Counted from the first letter of the stretch, positions 1-11,166 are shown. The stretch: 64,000 bases of DNA from Caenorhabditis elegans (GCF_000002985.6 NC_003280.10:11962501-12026500); one strand, 5' to 3'. Program-made: numbers and translations. The notes: generated by a model from the letters alone, not told the origin.

Positions 1-2595
1 AGGCTGTCAACTATCACGAGCAGTCGCAAAATCGACAATTTCGCATCACACTCATCACAAAATGTCTGGAAAATCAAGAAAATCCGGAAAAATCTGAAGT
101 TTCAGTGAATTTTTTCGTCGATTTGAAGGAGCTCGTCCCGAGTTGCGCTTATTTTGAGAAATTCGATGGCGTAAGTGTTTTTTAAAGTGATTTTTCAGAA
201 TTAAAGTGAATTTTTTACAGCTCAGCTACGTGGAATTCTCGACAAACTGCAAATCCACGTGGATTTCGGCTCCGGAAAGTGTTGCGGCACCGCACGAGGA
301 TTGCAGTCACCGCTTCCAATCGCCGATCATTTCCAGAAATTTCCACGCGTTTCTGGACTCGGTGTGCCCATCGCTTTACGGGATTCGCCCAACACCTCTC
401 ACTTGTAATATTTTTAGGATTTTTTGGAGCGAAAATTGGAAAAATGTTGGAAAATCACTGGAATTTCAGCAGGAAATATTGGATTTTGATCGAATTTTGC
501 AATATATCGGAGAAAATTTCAATTTTTTGGCATTTACAATTAAAAAAAGGCTCAGATTGCACTTTTGAGTTGATTTTTTTTTGAGAAACTATGTATGTGA
601 GAAATGGATTTTGACGCTATTTTTCAACAGATTTTAGCTAAAAAAAAAAGACAAATTTGTTTGATTTTCAACTAAAAATAGCTCATAATTGATTCTTTTT
701 ATAGTTAATAGAGATTTTTCTGCACATTTCATTGAAAAATAGCAAGAAAATAATTTTTTTTTAAAACTAGGTTTAAAAATCAGTTTCTTACGCAAAAATA
801 TTAAAATTATGGAAAAATGGCCTAAAATTTATTTTTTTCAATTAAAATACACGCTACTTCAGCTAAAAAGGCTCAAAATTGGATGAATTTTTGAATTGCC
901 ACCAAAATGAGATCTGCAACCAATCAGCGATTAGCTGTGGGCGGAGCTCATCGCTGATTGGTTGCAGCACTCATTTTTGAGGGAATTCAAAATTCGCGTG
1001 GTTTTTTTTGTGGTTTTATCAAATTTTGGGCTATTTTCAGGTATTTTGTAGCAAAAAAATAAAATTTTCACTTAAAAAATCGCAAATTTTCAGTGTCAAG
1101 CATCGTCCCCGTCCTGGATATGCTTTCACATTTCCACAGTGAACCACTTCTCACCAACTGTGAGCGTTTCCTAATGTCTACAAATATCGGTCATTTGGAC
1201 GGAAATCATTTGATTCGACTTCTCGACAAAGGCCTCTGCGTCAGCCTGGACCATCGGATTTTGGGCCGAATTTTGTGCATTTGTCTGATGAGCCCACAGG
1301 CGAAAATGTCCGATTCGTCACAGGAACTCGCCGGCACTATTGGATCCGTTTTTGCGCAGGCTTTTGTCGCGTTAGTATATCAGAAATTGATGGTGAAATG
1401 TGAAGAAAATTCGAATTTATTGATTGAAAAATCGAAAAAATCAATTTTTGATGGGATTTTCATGGAAAATTTGAAAAAAAAACTAATTTTCCATAATTTT
1501 TATGAATATTCGTACGCTTAATGGAAAAATCGAACAGATTTCGAATTTTTCCCTCAAAAAATCCGAAATTTTAGTTTTTTTATTGTTAAAAATGTATGTT
1601 TTTGAGGGATTTTTCATGAAAAATAGAAGAAATTTCGAATTTTTCGCTTAAAAAAATCGAAAAATTCACTCAAAACCTGAAAAATCAGAACATTTTCAAA
1701 CAAAATTTTCAAATTAACGAATTTTCAGAAATATTTCAAAAAGCTTCCGCCACATCAAGCCACTCGAACAGGAGAGCTCACTTTGGCCAATGGCAATGCG
1801 AAATTTGTTGATTCCGGGAGCTCTCGGAGCAAATAGCTCATCTTCAAAGGGATCTTCGGAAGAGAAAATCGGGAATAAGAAGAGAAAACGTCAGGAATGC
1901 GATCATAATGAAGAATCGTAAGGGAGAAAATGAGAAAAATCACTGAAAATTCGTCAAAAACGAGTTAAAATCGGATTTTTTGAGGAAATTTCGGAATTTT
2001 TTCAATCAAAAATTCAGTTTTCGCCTATTTTTAAGAAAATCGTGAAAAAAGTTTCGTATTTTCGGTTATGTGAATTTTTAAAAAAAACATTTACAAGATT
2101 TCGGTGCAAATTTAATTTTTTTTTGGAATTTTTATAAAATTCTCTGAGAAAAAAAAATTATGTATACTTTTAAATATTGAAATTCCCGTAGAAAAATTTT
2201 AAAATTTTTTTTAAATTAAAAAAAATAAAATTCGAGACAATTTTCCATAAAATTTCAGCGAAAATTGTTCTTTTAATGGATTTTCTATTTAATTTCCACC
2301 AAAAATATGCAATTTGTTTAATTTTTCCAGATTCGAGTGTATTCTTTGCTTCGACCAGCGTTGCGGCAAGTGCAAGGGAGAAGCCGCGTTCTGCTACAAG
2401 GTTTTCAGGAAAATCCCCACAATTTCCAAAAAAATCTCGGGTTTTCAGGCTCTGGACAATTTCCTGTACGAGATTCGTCTTCAACTGTATCCACACACGT
2501 ATCGTCCACATTTGGATCGCGATTTGCTCCGCGAGGAACGCCTCAGCGACTACATCCTCCGCAACCAGTTTCAGCCACTTCCAGACGCCAATTGA
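1..2595 (+). CDS. BTB/POZ-like domain protein, 3' part of gene (5' end outside window)
   Basis: Five exons join in frame: 1-170 (partial), 221-404, 1094-1370, 1729-1917, 2331-2400 and 2449-2595, six segments in all counting the partial first, with stop TGA at 2593. The middle segments read as a BTB-type fold: FLDSVCPSLYGIRP, then a helical run LDMLSHFHSEPLLTNCERFL, which is the usual end of a BTB domain. Upstream residues are beta-rich and could be part of a MATH-type or other N-terminal domain, but this is a guess. Downstream is a low-complexity Ser/Lys/Arg stretch (possible nuclear signal KKRKRQ) and a short Cys cluster CILCFDQRCGKCKG followed by FC. This suggests a substrate adaptor or chromatin/nuclear protein, but no function can be assigned. 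The intron 405-1093 carries a fold-back element. The gene converges on rab-7. Exon structure is well supported; the identity is uncertain. Confidence 0.72.
915..966. repeat. Short inverted repeat (CCAATCAGCG family), intronic
   Basis: Left arm TGCAACCAATCAGCGA and right arm TCGCTGATTGGTTGCA are reverse complements around a GGGCGGAGC centre. The same CCAATCAGCG/GTGGGCGG motif set occurs four more times in the last intron of mex-1, so this is a dispersed MITE-like family. Confidence 0.8.
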
Positions 2596-3154
2596 GAGCC
2601 AGCTTGTTGAAAATTGAAGAAAAAACTGTAAATATTGACCCTACTCACTCACAAAACTTGTAAATTTTACCTAAAACATATCCTAGAAAGCCTAAAATTC
2701 GGACAATATATGCTCATTCTTGTGTGGATGTTAAATTTATATAAAAAGAACATGCAATAATTTCTGGGAAGGGAACTGAATTTCGAAAAAAAAATTAGAA
2801 TTTCGGTGTAAAAATTTACAAATGAATGGCAAATATATCAGGGGGGGGGGGGGGGAACGAGAAAAAATGAAGAAAAAAAGTGAGTTTGAGTGAAAATGAA
2901 AAACTAGAAGGCATCGAATGGTGTGTATAACGGAAGAATTTCCCAGAAAAAAAGTAGATGGTGATTGGGGACCGGCAAAGGGTGACTACCGTAATCTGTG
3001 GGATTTTCTTTTCAAATTTTTTGGGATTTTTAGAAAGTGGAGACGAGGGAAGAGGAAATGTGTGTTGTGTGGATTGAATTGAATTGAATCGAATGTGTCA
3101 AAAATACATTTTGTGCAGATAGAGATAGAGGGCTCTGCGCGGAGCAGCACACGG
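2596..3154. other. Convergent intergenic region (two 3' UTRs) with a G-tract
   Basis: This region lies between the stop of the BTB-like gene (+) and the stop of rab-7 (-). It has no convincing exon. It holds AT-rich UTR-like sequence and a run of 15 G residues at 2841-2855. Confidence 0.6.
2841..2855 (+). repeat. Poly-G tract (15 G)
   Basis: An uninterrupted run of 15 G is directly visible after ATATATCA. Such mono-G tracts can form G-quadruplexes. In C. elegans they are known sites of deletion when the DOG-1 (FANCJ-like) helicase is absent. Confidence 0.95.
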
Positions 3155-4402
3155 TTAACAATTGCATCCCGAATTCTGCTGGTTCTGTTGATTTGGGTTG
3201 AGACGGATTTGGTCGGGAAACTCTGGGAAATCGTTGGTTTCCTGAAAAATTTAAAATTTTTAGTTTGCTTTTTGTTGGAAAAATTCAAATTTTTACATAA
3301 AACGCAGCATATTTTTGATATATTTATTTAGTTTTAGATTTTTCAAATTTTTTGAAAAAACCAGTTTTCTAACCAATTTCTTTGATTTTTAGCTTCAAAA
3401 TCGCTAAGTTATGCCATTTTCAACCGAAATTTGGCAGTTTTTCTTGATTTCTGCGTACTTTTTTCACGATTTTAAAGCTATTTTCACTATATAACTAGTT
3501 TTTAATTACAAAAAAATCAATTTCCGCCCGAAATTTCACATTTTTTAATTTCACAGGAAAATCCAATTTCGCCGCATTTTTACCTGAGATTCTCTAGCCA
3601 ACGCATCACGAGCAATTGCCAAAAATGCGGCTTCAACGTTGAGAGCTTCCTTGGCAGAAACCTCGTAATACGGAATATTTCCCTTCGTCTGGCACCAAGA
3701 TTGAGCACGTTTTGACGAAACGGCACGCTGTGACTCCAAATCCACCTTGTTTCCGAGCAGGACAAACGGGAAATGGTCTGGATCGCGGGGGCTGCAAGAA
3801 TTTGAAGTTTTATAGAAAAACCGTGGATTTTTCGAATTTTTTGGAGAAAAATGGTGGATTTTTCCGTTTTATTAGAGAAAAATAATGAATTTTTCAGTTT
3901 TTTTACAGAAAAAATGTGATTTTTCTAAATATTCCCCGTACCTAGCCTGAATCAGAAACTCGTCACGCCACGAGTCAAGCGATTTGAACGAGGCGGCATT
4001 TGTGACGTCAAAAGCCAGCACACAGCAATCGGCTCCACGATAAAAAGCGACTCCGAGCGATTGGAAACGTTCCTGGCCGGCTGTATCCCAGATCTGAAAT
4101 TTTTGTGTAAAATTTTGTCTATTTTTGATAATTTTTCACCTGAAGAGTGACGGTTCTGTCGTCAATGTTTACGTCGCGTGTGAGGAAGTCGGCTCCAATC
4201 GTTGCCTGAAGGAGAAATTTGTTTATATTTCAGGGAGAATTTTGAGTTTAAACAAAAATTTCAGTTTCTAAAAAAATTGACAAACCTTATATTGATTACT
4301 AAATCGCCGATTTACATATTGATTCATCAAAGATGTTTTTCCAACGCCCGAATCTCCGAGAATGATCACTTTGAGCAGCGCCTTCTTTCTGGTTCCCGAC
4401 AT
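3155..4402 (-). CDS. rab-7: RAB-7, late-endosome/lysosome small GTPase
   Basis: Five exons on the minus strand: 4286-4402, 4140-4205, 3942-4093, 3584-3791 and 3155-3241. They join to 209 codons plus stop, the expected Rab7 length. G1 P-loop GDSGVGKT lies near residues 16-23, switch II DTAGQE at about 64-69, NKVD at about 126-129 and the SAK box later. The C-terminus ends in CNC, the double-cysteine geranylgeranylation signal. Rab7 controls maturation of late endosomes, phagosomes and lysosomes and binds membranes through its prenyl groups. The start is ATG at 4402, 29 bases after a TTTTTGCAG acceptor (4432/4431) that looks like a trans-splice site. The 79-residue gene ends only about 250 bases upstream, so rab-7 is probably the downstream gene of an operon (inference). 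Identification is essentially certain. Confidence 0.97.
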
Positions 4403-4681
4403 TTTTGTTCACTGGAAGCCTTTTTGTTGTGCTGCAAAAATCAATTAACTGATAAGAAAATGAATTATAGATTAAAAAAAGAAAGAAAAAGATACAGACA
4501 GGCGATTGTTCAACCTGTGTCGCAAGAACAAATAGTAACTAAATTGTGACGACGAAATTATTTAGAAATATTACATAAAGCGAAAATACAATTTGACCCG
4601 TAGCAAAAAAATACATGTCGGGAAAATGAGAAAAATGGTTAATAAATTTTTAAAAAAAGTATATAAAATTCCTCCAACAAG

Positions 4682-5015
4682 CTACTGCATGTCCTTGTAC
4701 TTTACAATCTTCTCCGACGGATTCCACTTCCGATCGGGGCATTGCGATTCTTCATGTTGGTGTCGCAATGCTGCAGAGACGACGTGCAGCGGATTGTGCC
4801 TACAAATGGCAGCTTCGAGCGGTCCAGTGCCCGCCTGAAATGGAATATTTTCGATTTTTTGAATGAAATATGTGTAGCTCACCTCGTTGTAATGATTGGT
4901 TACCGTGAATAATTGCGGGTCTCGATTTTTCCCTGGATTAAAATAGTATTGTATCAGTTTTTTCGAGTAAAAACCAACCAGTGAACCTAGGAGCGGTTTG
5001 AATCGCATCGGCCAT
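4682..5015 (-). CDS. Small conserved-looking protein of unknown function, 79 residues
   Basis: Three short exons: 4979-5015, 4883-4932 and 4682-4834. They join in phase from ATG at 5015 to TAG at 4682. The protein starts MADAIQTAPRFTGKNRDP and contains LEAAICRHNPLHVVSAALRH, a helix-like stretch rich in His and Ala, and it ends with a charged KWNPSEKIVKYKDMQ. There is no signal peptide or clear membrane segment. Introns are tiny (46 and 48 bases), which is typical of worm genes, and the 3' acceptor TTTTACAG lies 17 bases before the start. The first donor (GTTGG) is not ideal. I do not recognise the family. It is probably the first gene of an operon with rab-7. A longer unspliced reading across the introns exists but ignores the good splice sites. 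Confidence 0.68.
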
Positions 5016-6148
5016 TTTCGCGTGAGGGCGCCTGTAAAATGGAAAGTTTCGCATTTTCTGACAAAGAGGATAGTGATGGTGACGAAAAAAAGAACAAAAA
5101 GATTGAAAAAGTGGCGATTTTTTGTGTAAAAAGGGGCAAAAAGTGCACGTGACAGGGCCGTCAGCTGGGAGAAATGGCCAGATGAGACACGCGCCGCGAG
5201 AGCCGCGACGCGTTCGACAGAGCGCACTTGTGACGAGACCACGGGAATTATCGAAGCATGGAAAGTGATTCGTGGGGATTTTGAGCAGAAAATTAGTTTT
5301 TCATGGTGAAAACTGGGAGGAAAATTAAAAACTTCAAAATTAAAGATAAAGCTTTAAAACAAACAGCTTAAACTAGCAAAATATATACTTTAATTTTCAA
5401 AATTTTAAATCCACCGAATAAGTGATCCCCCTAATTTTTCAGCTTCAGCTTCTCGTGCTTAGTCATGAGCATGCTCACGCTGAGCAGCTTTGAATAGTAA
5501 AAATAGAAGCACTTTTTGAAAGGAAAAGTACAGAAAACATAAAATTAAAATTGGGAAAATGGAAAAAGACTGGGTATTCGGGGGGTTTCCTGGTATTATA
5601 CTTAGGAATATTCCTGAGTGTAAACTAGGCAAATAAAAAATTTCGAAAGATTGGAAACCGGATTTAGTTTTTTTTTCAGAGAATTTTTCATGATAGACGG
5701 GGGAAAAGAAACGAAAAAAAAATGGAAAGAAGCTTTCAGACATGCGAAAAATCTGAAAATAGATTGTGTCTCGAAGAGTTTCAATTTATATTCTTGTTTT
5801 CTAGAGTTTTCGACATCAAAAACCGAACAAATAAACAAGGAAACTGTCCGAAAACAAAGAAGAATAATAAAAATGAATCAAAAAGTTACGGTTCAAAGAC
5901 GCAGCCACAAAAGTTGTTGCAGGGTCTCACCACGACTACCGTAGCCCGTGGAGCGGGAAATTTTGGATTTTGAGGTAAATGGCGCGAATTTCGCTCATTT
6001 TTCTTCATTTTTTGCGGAGATTTTGCCCAAAAATTCAGTTTAATTCAATTTACACCTTTTTTTAACGATTTTGTTCCTCAATTCCTCAATAAAACATGAT
6101 TTTTCGTCGATTTTCCACCAAATTAATTAATTTCAGGAAAGGAGAAGG
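5016..6148. other. Divergent intergenic region upstream of mex-1 and the 79-aa gene
   Basis: No exon can be supported here. About 5030-5260 is more GC-rich than its surroundings, with clustered CGCG motifs, and may be promoter for the minus-strand genes. The stretch 5890-5990 before mex-1 contains CTACCGTAGCCCGTGG and a TTTCAG acceptor at 6136 immediately before the mex-1 start. Confidence 0.5.
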
Positions 6149-9100
6149 ATGCAATCTTCAAATGGAGAGCATCACCAACAAAAGCAGACGCCGTACTTCA
6201 TGAATGCTCCATGCGACCCGGCTCTTCTCGCGTTGGCTCAACAAACGTTTCTAGGCTTCCAACCACAAAAGAATATGTATCAACATGGTATTTTCTTTAG
6301 CTTCTGAAGGATAAATCGAATAAAATTAAAAATTAATTTTAGGATTTCCCCCGATGCTTCCCCACAGGAACCTCATTCCGTCGCTGGCGGCCGCGATTCC
6401 CGAAATGGATAAGCTAATGTTGGAGGAGCCAATTGAGGCTGGAAGCATGCCATATCGCAGAGCCACCAACAAGAATATCTCTGTGTCCGATGACGTAGGA
6501 GAAATTTGAATTATTAAATTCAAAAAATATAAAAATCTAATATTTTTCAGTCATTCAACAACATGCATCGGTCCTCTTCCTCATCGCAATATCGCCGTCA
6601 TTCCGCTCAATGGGAGACTATGACTGATGACGAACGAGAGTCGGTTCAGCGTCAGAAGCGCAAGGAAGAAGCATTCAAGACGGCACTTTGTGACGCTTTT
6701 AAGCGCTCAGGCTCCTGCCCGTACGGCGAAGCTTGCCGGTTTGCTCACGGCGAGAACGAGCTGAGGATGCCGTCGCAGCCACGTGGCAAGGCGCATCCAA
6801 AGTACAAGACGCAGCTGTGCGACAAGTTTTCCAACTTTGGACAGTGTCCCTATGGACCACGATGCCAGTTTATTCATAAGCTGAAGAAGGTTGGAACATT
6901 TGAGATTGCAGGAATTCTCATAAATGAATAAAATAGCATTATTTTCTTAGGTTTTTATATTAGGTTTTTTTGTTTAAAATCTTCAAATTCTTACTAATTT
7001 CGTCGAAATTTTGAGCTGAAATTCGTTGAAAATTGCGAAATCTTTACAAATTTTGGTTATTTTCAGTGAAAAAGATCAAAATTTGGTCATTTTCAGTTAG
7101 ATTTTCAAATTTTCGTTAAAAATCATCAAATTCTAAGTAATTTCATGGAAATTTTGAGCTGAAGTCAGTTTATAATCCTCGTTTTGTGTGAAACACATTG
7201 TAACTTTCAGATTTTTCGTTAAACTGTTAAAAGTCGCGTTCAGTTCAATTTTCCACAAATTTTTCGCCATTTTCACTGAATTTTGCCCCTAGTTTTGTGG
7301 GAAATCTTGCATTTCCTAAAAATTTCATAAAAATTCGAGCTGAAATTCGTTGAAAATCGCGATTAATTCTTTTTTTTTCACAAATTTTAGGTTATTTTCA
7401 CCAAAAAAGACAAAAATTTCGTCATTTCCAGTCGGATTTTTCTGATTTTTCGTTAAAAATCTTCAAATTCCTATTCATTTTATAGAAATAGAGCTGCCAA
7501 ACCCATTGATTTTTTAGTGAAATTTTTCAAATGTTCTGTTTTCTCGCTATTTTTTAATTGAAAAAATCAAAATTTGAGTCATTTTCAGCGCAGATTTCCT
7601 AATTTTTCCCGAAAAATATTCAAAATCTAGTAGATTTCCATAGGAATTTTTAATTTTTAATTAAAAAAAAATTCTTGCAGGGTCTTCCACTGAGCGAGTA
7701 CAACCGTGCTCTTCAAGAAGGCGAGATCTCACCGGCTCGCGACGACGAGATCACCAATCCCGACGAATCATCATCCCAAGTGGAGGATCTGAGTGAGCTT
7801 CACCATCGACAACATCAGCAGCAGCAGCAGTACCAACAACGCTATCGTCGGCCACCATTCAACAATTTCCACGATATGTCGGATAGTGGATACAGTGCTC
7901 CTCGCCGCCGGCTTCATCATCAATTCGAGCATCTTGGTAGTGAGCAGCAGCAGCAGCAGCAGCAGCAGACACCAGCTCCGAAGATTGTCTATCCATCGAT
8001 GCAAGTTGTCAATATTGAAATGGCAACTGGTGACGGACCTAAAAGGTCTGACAATCATCATTATCATCATCATCATCATCAACGTCGTCATATTCCGGCA
8101 CCACCATCCACCGGTCCACTGAGCTCTCTCATTGATCAGGCCGACTATGAAGCTTCTATGGCAAGCGGGAAAATGTTCGGAAAACCAGTTAGTCCGCCTT
8201 TTTCCCGGATAAAACCGTCAAGTTTTGAGAATTTTCAGGAGAACATTCGCACCTATGGAGCCATGATCCGCGCCAACGAGGAGCACGTCGAGCGTAATCA
8301 GACTGGAGTTGTCAAGAAGGAACGGGCGACGGTTCTACCGAAAAGGGTACGGCATCCCCGCTGAACAATTGCTTCTAATTATGAAAAAAACACAAAAAAT
8401 GCGATTTTTCAATGCGACCAATCAGCGATTCACACCGCCCACTTTTCAACCAATCATATATAGTGGGCGGAGCTGATTGGTTTGGCAGTTCTCTTCAAAG
8501 TTTAAATATCAATTTAAATCTCTTTTTACGAATCTTTTTCATTTTTTGTAGTTTTTTTTCCGAATTTTTTAGAGAAAAACCCCCATTCTCGCTTTTTTTA
8601 GAGAAACCACCAAAAAAATCGGCAAAGAATGTAAAATTCTACTTTAAAACCAGATTTTTCAATTTTGGCGAAATTCCCTTCAAAATGAGAACTGCGACCA
8701 ATCAGCGATTCGCACCGCCCACTTTTCAACCAATCAGATGTAGTGGGCGGTGCTCGAAGACGCTGATTGGTTTTGCAGTTCCTTTTTGTGGTTTTTAATG
8801 AATTTATACTATTTTTGGATTAAAAAAAGAAGCAAAATTCCCGTTCTAGCTATTTTTCAGGGAAACCACGAAAAAAAATGAAAATTATTTTTTAAAAACC
8901 CGATTTTTTTAAATTTTGGCGAAATTCCTTCCAAAATGAGAACTGCGACCAATCAGCGATTCGCTCCGCCCACTTTTCAACCAATCACAAAAAGTGGGCG
9001 GAGCTCGAGGACGCTGATTGGTTTAGCAGTTCCATTTTGAATTTTAGAGAAAATCCCCCATTCTCGCTGTTCTTTCCAAAAAAAACCACAAAAAAATCCC

Positions 9101-9451
9101 TGAACAATGAAAAATCTACTTCAAATAAACTCCGCCCATTTCATTTGATTGGTTGAAAAATGGGCGGTGCGAATCGCTGATTGGTCCCCCTCCATACAAA
9201 TTTTGTTTCAGGATCTTTCACTGATTCGCGAGGAGGATACACTGCTCGTCGACGGTTCTCATCTGAATATGACGTCATCGGCGATTCTGCCAGCTCATCA
9301 AATCCCTTCCACCACGACCACCAGCACATCATCTCCAGTCCAAGAACAGCCGTGGTACGAGAAGATTTTCGGGAAAATGACAATGATCCAAGAGGAATCA
9401 TCGATGGGCGGTGAAGACGACGATGCTCACGAAGATCATTATTCGAGATAA
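6149..9451 (+). CDS. mex-1: MEX-1, CCCH zinc-finger germline RNA-binding protein
   Basis: Six exons: 6149-6287, 6343-6494, 6551-6889, 7681-8187, 8239-8346 and 9212-9451. They join to 494 codons plus TAA. Two CCCH fingers of the TIS11/PIE-1 type (C-x8-C-x5-C-x3-H) lie near residues 144-163 and 187-206, seen as CPYGEACRFAH and CPYGPRCQFIH. The rest is low complexity: Gln runs, a His run and a Ser/Thr-rich C-terminus ending in acidic and His residues. MEX-1 is a maternal cytoplasmic RNA-binding protein needed to partition P granules and cell-fate regulators in early embryos. The ATG at 6149 follows a TTTCAG acceptor by 12 bases. The 5th intron (8347-9211) is packed with CCAAT-type inverted repeats. 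The exact length and finger pair support the name, which is recalled rather than searched. Confidence 0.94.
8411..8490. repeat. CCAATCAGCG inverted-repeat element, copy 1 in mex-1 intron 5
   Basis: GCGACCAATCAGCGATT and a GTGGGCGGAG/GCTGATTGGTTT right half face each other around CACCGCCCACTTTTCAACC. It is slightly shorter than the next two copies. Confidence 0.8.
8683..8787. repeat. CCAATCAGCG inverted-repeat element, copy 2 in mex-1 intron 5
   Basis: It starts with AAATGAGAACTGCGACC and ends with TTTTGCAGTTCC, with inner arms CCGCCCACTTTT and GTGGGCGG. It is very similar to the copy 240 bases downstream, including flanking sequence, which suggests tandem duplication. Confidence 0.85.
8931..9039. 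repeat. CCAATCAGCG inverted-repeat element, copy 3 in mex-1 intron 5
   Basis: It has the same arms and order as copy 2 (AATGAGAACTGCGACCAATC to GATTGGTTTAGCAGTTCCATT). Unit-to-unit flanks are also alike (GAAATTCC before, AAACCACAAAAAAATC after). Confidence 0.85.
9129..9187. repeat. CCAATCAGCG element, half copy in opposite order
   Basis: CTCCGCCCATTTCATTTGA, then TTGGTTG and GTGCGAATCGCTGATTGGT. This is the right part of the element in reverse order, only 25 bases before the mex-1 exon 6 acceptor at 9211. Confidence 0.7.
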
Positions 9452-9860
9452 TCTGGATTCCTCCGTCCACCCCCTACCTACCTACCTAAAAATCTGCCAA
9501 ATTCTCACAAATTGTCCCAGTCCAAAATCTCTTACAACAAGAACAAAAAATCCCCTCCAAATTTTCATGTCATATCATAATTTTCCCCCCACACCACCAA
9601 AAAAATGTCCATATTTTGTATTTTTGTGTCCCACCCCCCGGCCAATCTGAGCCATATTTATTTTGATAATGATTGTAAAAAGTTATTTTGTGATCTCTAC
9701 CGTTTCCCCCCAAACATTCCCCATTTCTCTATCTCTCTCTCTAGTCTATCTCACTCTCTCTATCGGTGTCTCGCCACGATACCCACCGACCCAGAACGCC
9801 AAGAACAAATATGAAGAGATTTGAATTTTTATTCAAAAACAAAAAAATACTCAAAATCAA
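9452..9860. other. mex-1 3' UTR and convergent 3' end region
   Basis: There is no gene between the mex-1 stop and the acbp stop. The 3' UTR is C-rich early (CTACCTACCTACC) and has a CT-repeat stretch at about 9727-9765. Maternal mRNAs such as mex-1 are often controlled through the 3' UTR; no specific site is claimed. Confidence 0.5.
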
Positions 9861-11166
9861 TCAATAATCCACAGACCAAACTTCACTGTTCCACTTGCAA
9901 CGGACAATGTTCCGCCCGTATTTTTTGATCATTTCCTCGGCGATTGCCACGTAGTCCGCGCGGCATTTCTCCGAATTCGCGCCTTTCTGCGATTTCCAGG
10001 CGGCATATTTTTTCCTGCCGACCTCGTCACCGGCGGGAACTGCTGAAAAATATAGAATGTTAGATTTTGGATTATTTTCCATTCGAGACCCTTACGATAC
10101 ACATCCTCATTTGGAATGTCCCCATGGAGAGCCTGTTTGTACAATGCGTAGAGTTTCAGCCGCTCTCGATCGGTTGGCTCGGACTTGAGCCGACGCATCT
10201 CCTCGGCGGCAATTTCAAAAGTTAGCCCGGTCCATTTCTGAGGGAATTGGGAATTTGATTGTTATTATTGAATCCTCGAAAAATTCGGTGGAGCGCGCTT
10301 GCATCTTTTACTATTATGGGGCGTAAACGGCCGCGAATCATGGGTCTCGTTATTACGGGACCATGAGATCATGAGAATGCCTATTACTGGCGCGAAAATA
10401 TTGGCAGGCCGCGGCAGCGAGAGAGCATATGGCGAAGAGAGACGCAGGTCCCTTCGCTACGAGATATTTGCCGCCAGAGAAGTAGGCATTCTCATGATCT
10501 CATGGTCCCGTAATAGGTATTTGGTGAAAAATTTCGAACGTTTTCGAGAATTTTGCAGCGTTCTCAAAAACTACGGAATATATAGGAAAAATGTTTGAAT
10601 TTACGATTTTACCGCCAAATTTGGACGCCATACCTAAACAAGACCCATAATTCGGGGGCGGAGCGTTTCAAATTAGCCGCCGAGCGCGTTTTCACGTCGA
10701 TTTCATTTTTCTGGATTTAACAAAATCAGTGTTCTGGGCTTCCTCAATGCATTTTTCGCGCTCCATTGACAATCGTCAACGCGTGGAAAAGTGTCGTGTA
10801 CTCAACACGGACAAATACATTTATTTTTACAACTAAAACCGAGCCGCGACGCGACACGCAACGCGCCGTAAATCTACCCCAGATATGGCCGAGGCAAAAT
10901 GGCCTAGTTCGGCCTAAAATCTTCCATTTCAATTTACGAGGGAATTCCCTCCCTAGGGAAGCCAGAAATCCGTGACTACGGAAAAAAAGTTCAAATTCAC
11001 GATTTTACCGCCAAATACCTAACGAGACCCATGGTTCGAAGGCGGAGCGTTTTAAATTTGCCGTGGAGCGCGTTTTCACATTGGAATGAGCGTCTCATTG
11101 AAGCGAACTTGCTGACCAGACTGAAATTGAAAATTAGCTCACCTTTTCGAGCTCGGAAATCGGCAT
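9861..11166 (-). CDS. acbp-6: Acyl-CoA-binding protein (ACBP family)
   Basis: Three exons: 11143-11166 (8 codons, MPISELEK), 10096-10237 and 9861-10042. All are in phase and encode 115 residues. The ACBP signature is clear: FEIAAEEMRRLKSEPTD, then LKLYALYKQALHGD, and in the last exon KKYAAWKSQKGANSEKC followed by YVAIAEEMIKKYG. Tyr, Lys and Trp residues at the usual acyl-CoA contact positions are kept. ACBPs bind medium- and long-chain acyl-CoA esters in the cytosol and buffer or carry them for lipid metabolism. The family is usually 86-90 residues; here an extra C-terminal tail ends WSVDY. The first exon is placed by me: GAAAAG followed by gtgagc joins in phase to the CAG acceptor at 10238. 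The 905-base intron is mostly repeat. The symbol is recalled; the family call is very firm. Confidence 0.85.
10290..10700. repeat. Fold-back element with nested palindrome in acbp intron 1
   Basis: Inner arms 10351-10384 (TATTACGGGACCATGAGATC...) and 10484-10516 (...GATCTCATGGTCCCGTAATA) are near-perfect reverse complements. The outer ends also pair imperfectly: GAATCATGGGTCTCG near 10335-10349 against GACCCATAATTCGG near 10650. The centre is GC-rich. No reading frame is convincing. Confidence 0.75.
10770..10955. repeat. Dispersed repeat unit, inverted copy at 46235-46400
   Basis: GTGTACTCAACACGGACAAA, GACACGCAACGCGCCGTAAA and AATGGCCTAGTTCGGC all recur as reverse complements at about 46240-46390 upstream of the globin gene. 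Two copies 35 kb apart in opposite orientation show a dispersed repeat. Confidence 0.85.
10986..11085. repeat. Second copy of the 10600-10700 sequence
   Basis: ACGATTTTACCGCCAAAT and GGCGGAGCGTTT with GAGCGCGTTTTCAC occur here and at about 10602-10695 in the same orientation, flanking the dispersed repeat between them. The pair looks like direct terminal repeats or two insertions of one family. Confidence 0.75.

Noticed and set aside
7771..8122. Met- and Ile-rich or Ser-rich open frames over mex-1 exon 4
   Set aside because: They are out-of-frame or antisense readings of Gln, His and Ser repeats in the real exon.
9141..9470. Minus-strand open frame over mex-1 exon 6
   Set aside because: It is antisense to a verified exon and ends in the CCAAT repeat.
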